Of a DNA stretch of 10,675 nucleotides, positions 7,197 to 10,675 are shown in pieces. The notes beneath the pieces were generated by a model. That model saw only the letters and a program-made list of their open reading frames with translations, searched no databases and was not told the origin of the DNA. How positions within the stretch are numbered: the stretch's first letter is position 1; every line of letters starts with the position of its first letter. The stretch covers positions 1 through 10,675 of the forward strand of contig MNJC01000021.1 in NCBI GenBank assembly GCA_001920085.1. The letters run 5' to 3'. Source of the stretch: Actinobacteria bacterium 13_1_20CM_4_69_9 (GTDB taxonomy: Bacteria > Actinomycetota > Thermoleophilia > Gaiellales > Gaiellaceae). The translations under genes and the position numbers were made by a program.

Positions 7197-7983
7197 GGTC
7201 GACCTTCGGCCCTTCGAGCTCCTTCGACAACAGTCGAGTGTCGGTGTTCGGAACGATCATCAGATGCTCGACGTCGTTCTCGGCGATCAGGTCGAGCCAC
7301 CACCGGATCGAGCTGATCGGGGCTTCCGAGAAGCTGTGGATGTTGACGGCGAGGTCGACGTGGCGTCCCGCGAGCTCGCCGGCGATCTCGTCGAGCGGGA
7401 CGACGCGCGCGCGCGTGGCACCGCGAAAGTCGAGGTAGTAGCGCGAGAGGAACGTCGACAGCGGGATCACGTCGGTGCAGAGATAGTCGACGTTCGCAAA
7501 CGCAGTCGTCGCGCGGTGCGCCAGACGCCCGTAGCCCGCCCCGATGTCGAGGATCGTGAAGTCGCGCCGGGAGATGTCGAGCTCCTCGCCGAGGAAGTTG
7601 AGCTCGGTGATCGAGTCGAGCAGGTCGCGGCCGATGCGGGCGCCGTCGATGTCGTACGTCTCGGCGCCGAAGAGGCCGTCCTCGTCGAGCCGCTCGAACA
7701 GCCCCAGCCGGTCGTGGAGGCGCGTGAAGTAGGTGGTGAGGCCGTATCGAAAGACATCCTCGCCCCACTGCTGCCACACGTACCCGCTGTGGCCCCGGAA
7801 CTGCTGCATGTCGATGCTGCTGCTGATGTAGTCGCGGCTCCATTGCGACGAGGTCGCGGCGGGATGTCCGCGGTAACGGCTCGTGTACTCGGCGAGTAGC
7901 GGATGATCCGCGCGCAGGACCTCCGCAGCCCCCGGCGGCAGCGGGGGAGACGGCAGCGGGGTCGTCGGCTCTGGTTGTTCCAT
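7066..7983 (-). CDS. Sugar O-methyltransferase-like SAM-dependent enzyme
   Basis: This 305-residue soluble protein has an N-terminal region of about 135 residues and then a class I methyltransferase domain. The SAM-binding motif is ILDIGAGYGR (D146, G148, G150, G152), and D171 in CTDV is placed to bind the ribose hydroxyls. The end of the protein (PKYPSEF then YYFLFARR) resembles the putative sugar O-methyltransferases found in polysaccharide loci. It is therefore expected to transfer a methyl group from SAM to a glycan hydroxyl, perhaps as a cap or decoration (inference from context). The ATG at 7983 shares one base with the stop of the upstream membrane gene (TGATG), so the two are likely translated together. 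The frame is open further upstream to 8157, but that extra part is Arg-rich antisense sequence of the membrane gene. The 3' end overlaps the plus-strand membrane gene by 131 bases. Confidence 0.82.
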   Translation of the reverse strand: MEQPEPTTPLPSPPLPPGAAEVLRADHPLLAEYTSRYRGHPAATSSQWSRDYISSSIDMQQFRGHSGYVWQQWGEDVFRYGLTTYFTRLHDRLGLFERLDEDGLFGAETYDIDGARIGRDLLDSITELNFLGEELDISRRDFTILDIGAGYGRLAHRATTAFANVDYLCTDVIPLSTFLSRYYLDFRGATRARVVPLDEIAGELAGRHVDLAVNIHSFSEAPISSIRWWLDLIAENDVEHLMIVPNTDTRLLSKELEGPKVDLRPLIEAKGFRLARMRPKYPSEFVQRHGIHGRFPMYYFLFARR

Positions 7984-9500
7984 CAGACGGGCGGCAATCG
8001 AACGTGCCGGGCGATGTCGTAGTCGAAGACGTAGAGGGTAAGCGGGCCGAAGCGACGCGAGTCCTTGGCGTTCCTGACGAACGGCGGCGCACCGGCGACG
8101 ACATCGTTCGTGTCGTCGAGCAGAAGGAACGAGCCGCCGGGGCGCGGCACGTACCACGAGCGGATCGTGAAGAAGTCATACGGGCAGAGCTGCGTCATGG
8201 TGCAGCGCGTCACGGGAGCGACGAGCAGCCGCATCCGGGTCTGCCAGGTGAGGTTCTGCGCGTCCCAGTAGCCCGCGTAGCCGCGCGACACGCCCTCGCG
8301 CTCGAGGAGCTCGACGAGGGGTCGCTCGTACGTTGCGAGCGGCGGCGAGCCACCGGCCCGTCCGTCCGCGATGCCGGCGATGTTGACGGCTCCGACCACG
8401 GCTATCCCGAGCGCAACGGCCACCTGCGCAGAGCGTGACCGCGCCGCGAGCAGTGCGATCCCTGCTCCCGCGGCGAGCGCCAGCGTCAGCAGGTAGTACG
8501 CGCTCGGCGGGCCGAGGGCGCGTGCATTCGGGGTGAGCACGAAGACGGCGCTGAGGAGCAGGCTCGCGGCGCCCCAGTAGCAGGCGAAGGCGCGTTCCAG
8601 CGGCGCGGCACGCGCGAGCGTGAGCTTCACGAAGGCAGCGACGGGAGCGGCGATCGCCACGATCACCAGCGCCGCGACGAGTGCCCGCAGCGGCTCCCGC
8701 GGATAGCCCGGCGCGAACGAGTAGTTCGCGCCTCCGAGCAGGGCGGCCGTGCGTGCGAGGTGGACGACGTTCCCGGGCAGGTCGCGGAGCGGCGCGAGAC
8801 CGCGATCGAGGCCGACGACGCGGTAGCCGAGGCCGTGCATCAGCACGTTCGTCGCGACCGCCGAGACGACCGTCACTCCGAGCGTCACGCCGGCGCGTAG
8901 CGCGAGTGCGCGCGACCGCATCAGCCGGGCGAGGAGGCCGGCCGCGAGTGCGAACGGAGCGATCCCGGCGAACCAGAGCAGCGGATCCGACGCGGCGTTG
9001 GCACCCGCGAGCAGCCCGACGCCGACGGCGAGCCAGATCGAGCGGCTCCTCGGCAGCAGCACGAGATACGCCCCGAGCACGGCGGCGGTGAACGGATTCG
9101 TGACGTGGTAGACGAGCGTCATCAGCGGGCGGAGGGCGAACGGGCCCACGAGCAGCGCCGCGGCTCCGGCCGTCACGCCCGCCCAGCGTCCGGCGACGCG
9201 AGCGGTCGCCCACCCGAGCAACAGCGCCGCGGTCACGGTGAAGGCGTAGCCCAGCGCCTCCCAGAGATCCTCGTGGCCGGGAAGGCCGCGCGTCGCCAGC
9301 AGGAACCAGTACGTCGTCCACGTTCCGAAATGGGGGATCGACACCGGTCCTGCGCCGCGGAGGCGCTCGGCGAGGGTGAGCGGCCCGGAGATGTCCGTGT
9401 TCCAGTGCAGGTCGCGGACGAGGTCGGGCCCGACGGCTGCGACCGTGATCACGTATGCGAGCCCTACGAGCGCCGGCAGCCAGCGCAGGCGCGACGTCAT
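7983..9500 (-). CDS. Polytopic membrane protein with extracytoplasmic C-terminal domain, GT-C-like
   Basis: This 505-residue protein starts with a helix at about 7-24, followed by a loop with HWNTDIS (D36), the kind of acidic first outer loop seen in GT-C transferases. Some ten further hydrophobic segments follow up to about residue 372. The last 130 residues or so are polar, with several Trp and Cys residues and motifs such as GYWDAQN and LLLDDTND, and probably sit outside the membrane. I do not recognise a named family; the layout suggests a lipid-linked sugar transferase or a related membrane protein of a polysaccharide pathway. The ATG at 9500 overlaps the stop of the upstream gene as ATGA, and its own stop shares one base with the methyltransferase start. 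Open frame continues upstream to 10625 but in a frame antisense-like and Arg-rich, so it was not used. Confidence 0.7.
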   Translation of the reverse strand: MTSRLRWLPALVGLAYVITVAAVGPDLVRDLHWNTDISGPLTLAERLRGAGPVSIPHFGTWTTYWFLLATRGLPGHEDLWEALGYAFTVTAALLLGWATARVAGRWAGVTAGAAALLVGPFALRPLMTLVYHVTNPFTAAVLGAYLVLLPRSRSIWLAVGVGLLAGANAASDPLLWFAGIAPFALAAGLLARLMRSRALALRAGVTLGVTVVSAVATNVLMHGLGYRVVGLDRGLAPLRDLPGNVVHLARTAALLGGANYSFAPGYPREPLRALVAALVIVAIAAPVAAFVKLTLARAAPLERAFACYWGAASLLLSAVFVLTPNARALGPPSAYYLLTLALAAGAGIALLAARSRSAQVAVALGIAVVGAVNIAGIADGRAGGSPPLATYERPLVELLEREGVSRGYAGYWDAQNLTWQTRMRLLVAPVTRCTMTQLCPYDFFTIRSWYVPRPGGSFLLLDDTNDVVAGAPPFVRNAKDSRRFGPLTLYVFDYDIARHVRLPPV

Positions 9501-10675
9501 CGTCGGCCCACGAGGGCGCACGCGCCGAAGAAGACGAACGCCGGCGCGACCGGCAATGCGAAGCGCGGGTCCGCGAACAGTCCGAGCGCGTTGAAGACGA
9601 TCACGAACAGGGCCGCGAGCGCGAGCGTGAACAGTGCGGCCTTGCCGCGAGGCCGGCGCAGCACGAGCGCGATCGCGCCGACGGCGATCCAGATGATCGA
9701 CCGGGGAAACCAGCGCGAAAGCTGATCGAGGCGGAGGGAGAGCTGGGCGTTCCCTTTGCGATCGGGGAGGTTGCCGCCGAGCGTGTCGACGCGGTTCACG
9801 ATCGCGTCGAACCGTCGGTGCTGCGCGGGTGTCCGGAATGAGAAGTGGTACTGCGTCGGCGACGTCCAGACCTGGCGGATGGCGTTGTCGGGCCGCGAGA
9901 TCCAGACGACCTGCCCGCCGGGGATGGGCTCGCCCTCGGTCGGCGCGGGCAACCGCCGACCCTGTCGCTCGACGGTCGGCGCGGGAGTGGGCGTCGACAT
10001 GCCCCCGGACGAGGGCACGCGGAAGTAGGACCTGCTGAGCTGATGCCAGATCGTGTGCAGGACGCCGGACGTATACGTGGCGGGATGTGCCTTCACGGCC
10101 TCGATGCCCGCCTTGCGCTCGATCGCGTAGTTGGACTTCCAGCCGAAGACGTGGTCCGACAGCAGGTAGAGATCCTCGTGGATGCGAAAGCTCCCGCTCG
10201 TGAACACCTGCCGGAGGGTGACCCCGTAGCCCTTGTACGGCTGGCGCGTCAGCAAGTGAGCCTTGACCGCGGCGGCGAGCCTGCGAGATGAAGGCCCGTT
10301 GTCGGGCGAGACGATCTTGTCGCTGATGAACGCGCGGTAGAACGGGATGATCGCGTTGCCGCCGCGCGCCAGCGTGTAGTCGTCGAAGCGGAGCCCGTTC
10401 AGGACCGCCCATGCTGCGAGCGGCGCGAGGGCGGCGAGCACGAAAGCGCCCGCCCACGTGACCCGCGCGCGCCACGGGGCGGGCAAGACGAGCGGGAAGA
10501 CGGCGAGCACGAGCAGCAGCGCGTTGCCTGGCCGGATCAGCGCCAGCAGTGCAAGGCCGAGGCCGACCCAGACGAATCGACGGACGGAAGGGTGCTCCGC
10601 CGCGCGCACGACGAGCAGCGCCCACAGGGCGAAGGCGGCCGCGAACACCGGCTCGCTGGACAACTCGTGGAACAT
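9497..10675 (-). CDS. GT-C-like membrane glycosyltransferase, N-terminus beyond the window (partial)
   Basis: The 392 visible residues begin inside the protein: the first Met falls at the window edge and is followed directly by HELSSEP, a segment that in this kind of GT-C protein lies after the first few helices. Roughly 100 residues are probably missing. Four or so helices follow (about 10-24, 34-46, 50-66, 74-92). After them comes a large polar region (about 95-318) that is probably extracytoplasmic, including a Pro/Thr-rich stretch near 225-250. Three more helices close the protein (about 320-388). The likely role is transfer of a sugar from a polyprenyl carrier outside the membrane. The stop overlaps the next start as ATGA. 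The protein serves as an intact comparator for the gene at 5832-7196, since SEP is followed here by the two helices that the other protein lacks. Confidence 0.72.
   Translation of the reverse strand: MFHELSSEPVFAAAFALWALLVVRAAEHPSVRRFVWVGLGLALLALIRPGNALLLVLAVFPLVLPAPWRARVTWAGAFVLAALAPLAAWAVLNGLRFDDYTLARGGNAIIPFYRAFISDKIVSPDNGPSSRRLAAAVKAHLLTRQPYKGYGVTLRQVFTSGSFRIHEDLYLLSDHVFGWKSNYAIERKAGIEAVKAHPATYTSGVLHTIWHQLSRSYFRVPSSGGMSTPTPAPTVERQGRRLPAPTEGEPIPGGQVVWISRPDNAIRQVWTSPTQYHFSFRTPAQHRRFDAIVNRVDTLGGNLPDRKGNAQLSLRLDQLSRWFPRSIIWIAVGAIALVLRRPRGKAALFTLALAALFVIVFNALGLFADPRFALPVAPAFVFFGACALVGRR

Noticed and set aside
7396..7420. Run of alternating CG bases that might be a repeat or Z-DNA-like site
   Set aside because: It lies within the methyltransferase coding sequence and follows from codon use in GC-rich DNA; no repeat unit recurs elsewhere.
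7984..8157. Upstream start for the methyltransferase
   Set aside because: The extra residues are Arg-rich and antisense-like within the membrane gene. The ATG at 7983 overlaps the upstream stop as TGATG.
9501..10625. N-terminal extension of the second minus-strand membrane gene
   Set aside because: It runs in a shifted frame over the partial GT-C gene and is low-complexity. The ATG at 9500 is followed by a clean membrane helix.
1..10675. Defence system, CRISPR array, mobile element or tRNA
   Set aside because: I saw no direct-repeat array, transposase, integrase, nuclease or cloverleaf sequence. All genes fit surface-glycan metabolism.

Overview
This window is GC-rich throughout, strongly favours G or C at third codon positions, and is packed with overlapping genes. 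This suggests a high-GC actinobacterial lineage, possibly Thermoleophilia or Gaiellales, but the lineage is inferred from composition and protein style only. No rRNA, tRNA, mobile element, CRISPR array or promoter was seen. There is no gene-free stretch longer than a few bases.

The plus strand (about 1-7196) is one tightly coupled operon, read left to right. It holds a possible 3' tail of an earlier gene (3-26), a ketopantoate-reductase-like dehydrogenase (23-886), a NeuA-type CMP-sugar synthetase (865-1593), an enolase-superfamily sugar-acid dehydratase or racemase of the mandelate racemase subgroup (1590-2756), a one-piece transketolase (2747-4492), a GT-B glycosyl- or glycerophosphotransferase (4489-5835) and a multi-pass GT-C-like membrane glycosyltransferase (5832-7196). 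Every junction overlaps by 3 to 22 bases. The minus strand (7066-10675) is a convergent three-gene operon read right to left: a GT-C-like membrane protein cut by the window edge (9497-10675), a second polytopic membrane protein with an extracytoplasmic C-terminal domain (7983-9500) and a sugar O-methyltransferase-like protein (7066-7983).

Together this looks like part of a cell-surface polysaccharide or glycolipid locus. A plausible but unproven reading is that the reductase, dehydratase and transketolase build an unusual acidic or ketol-derived sugar. The CMP-synthetase would activate it, the GT-B enzyme would transfer it in the cytoplasm, the lipid-carrier-dependent GT-C enzymes would act outside the membrane, and the methyltransferase would decorate or cap the product.

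The most unusual signal is a set of three apparent losses within about 3.2 kb. The transketolase lacks about 55 residues of its pyrimidine-binding domain, including the catalytic His region. The first membrane glycosyltransferase lacks about 50 residues (two helices) compared with the related protein at the right end of the same window. That same glycosyltransferase also seems to have lost its stop and runs antisense into the methyltransferase gene. The two internal losses keep the frame. Either real lineage-specific deletions or assembly collapse could explain this, and raw reads would decide.
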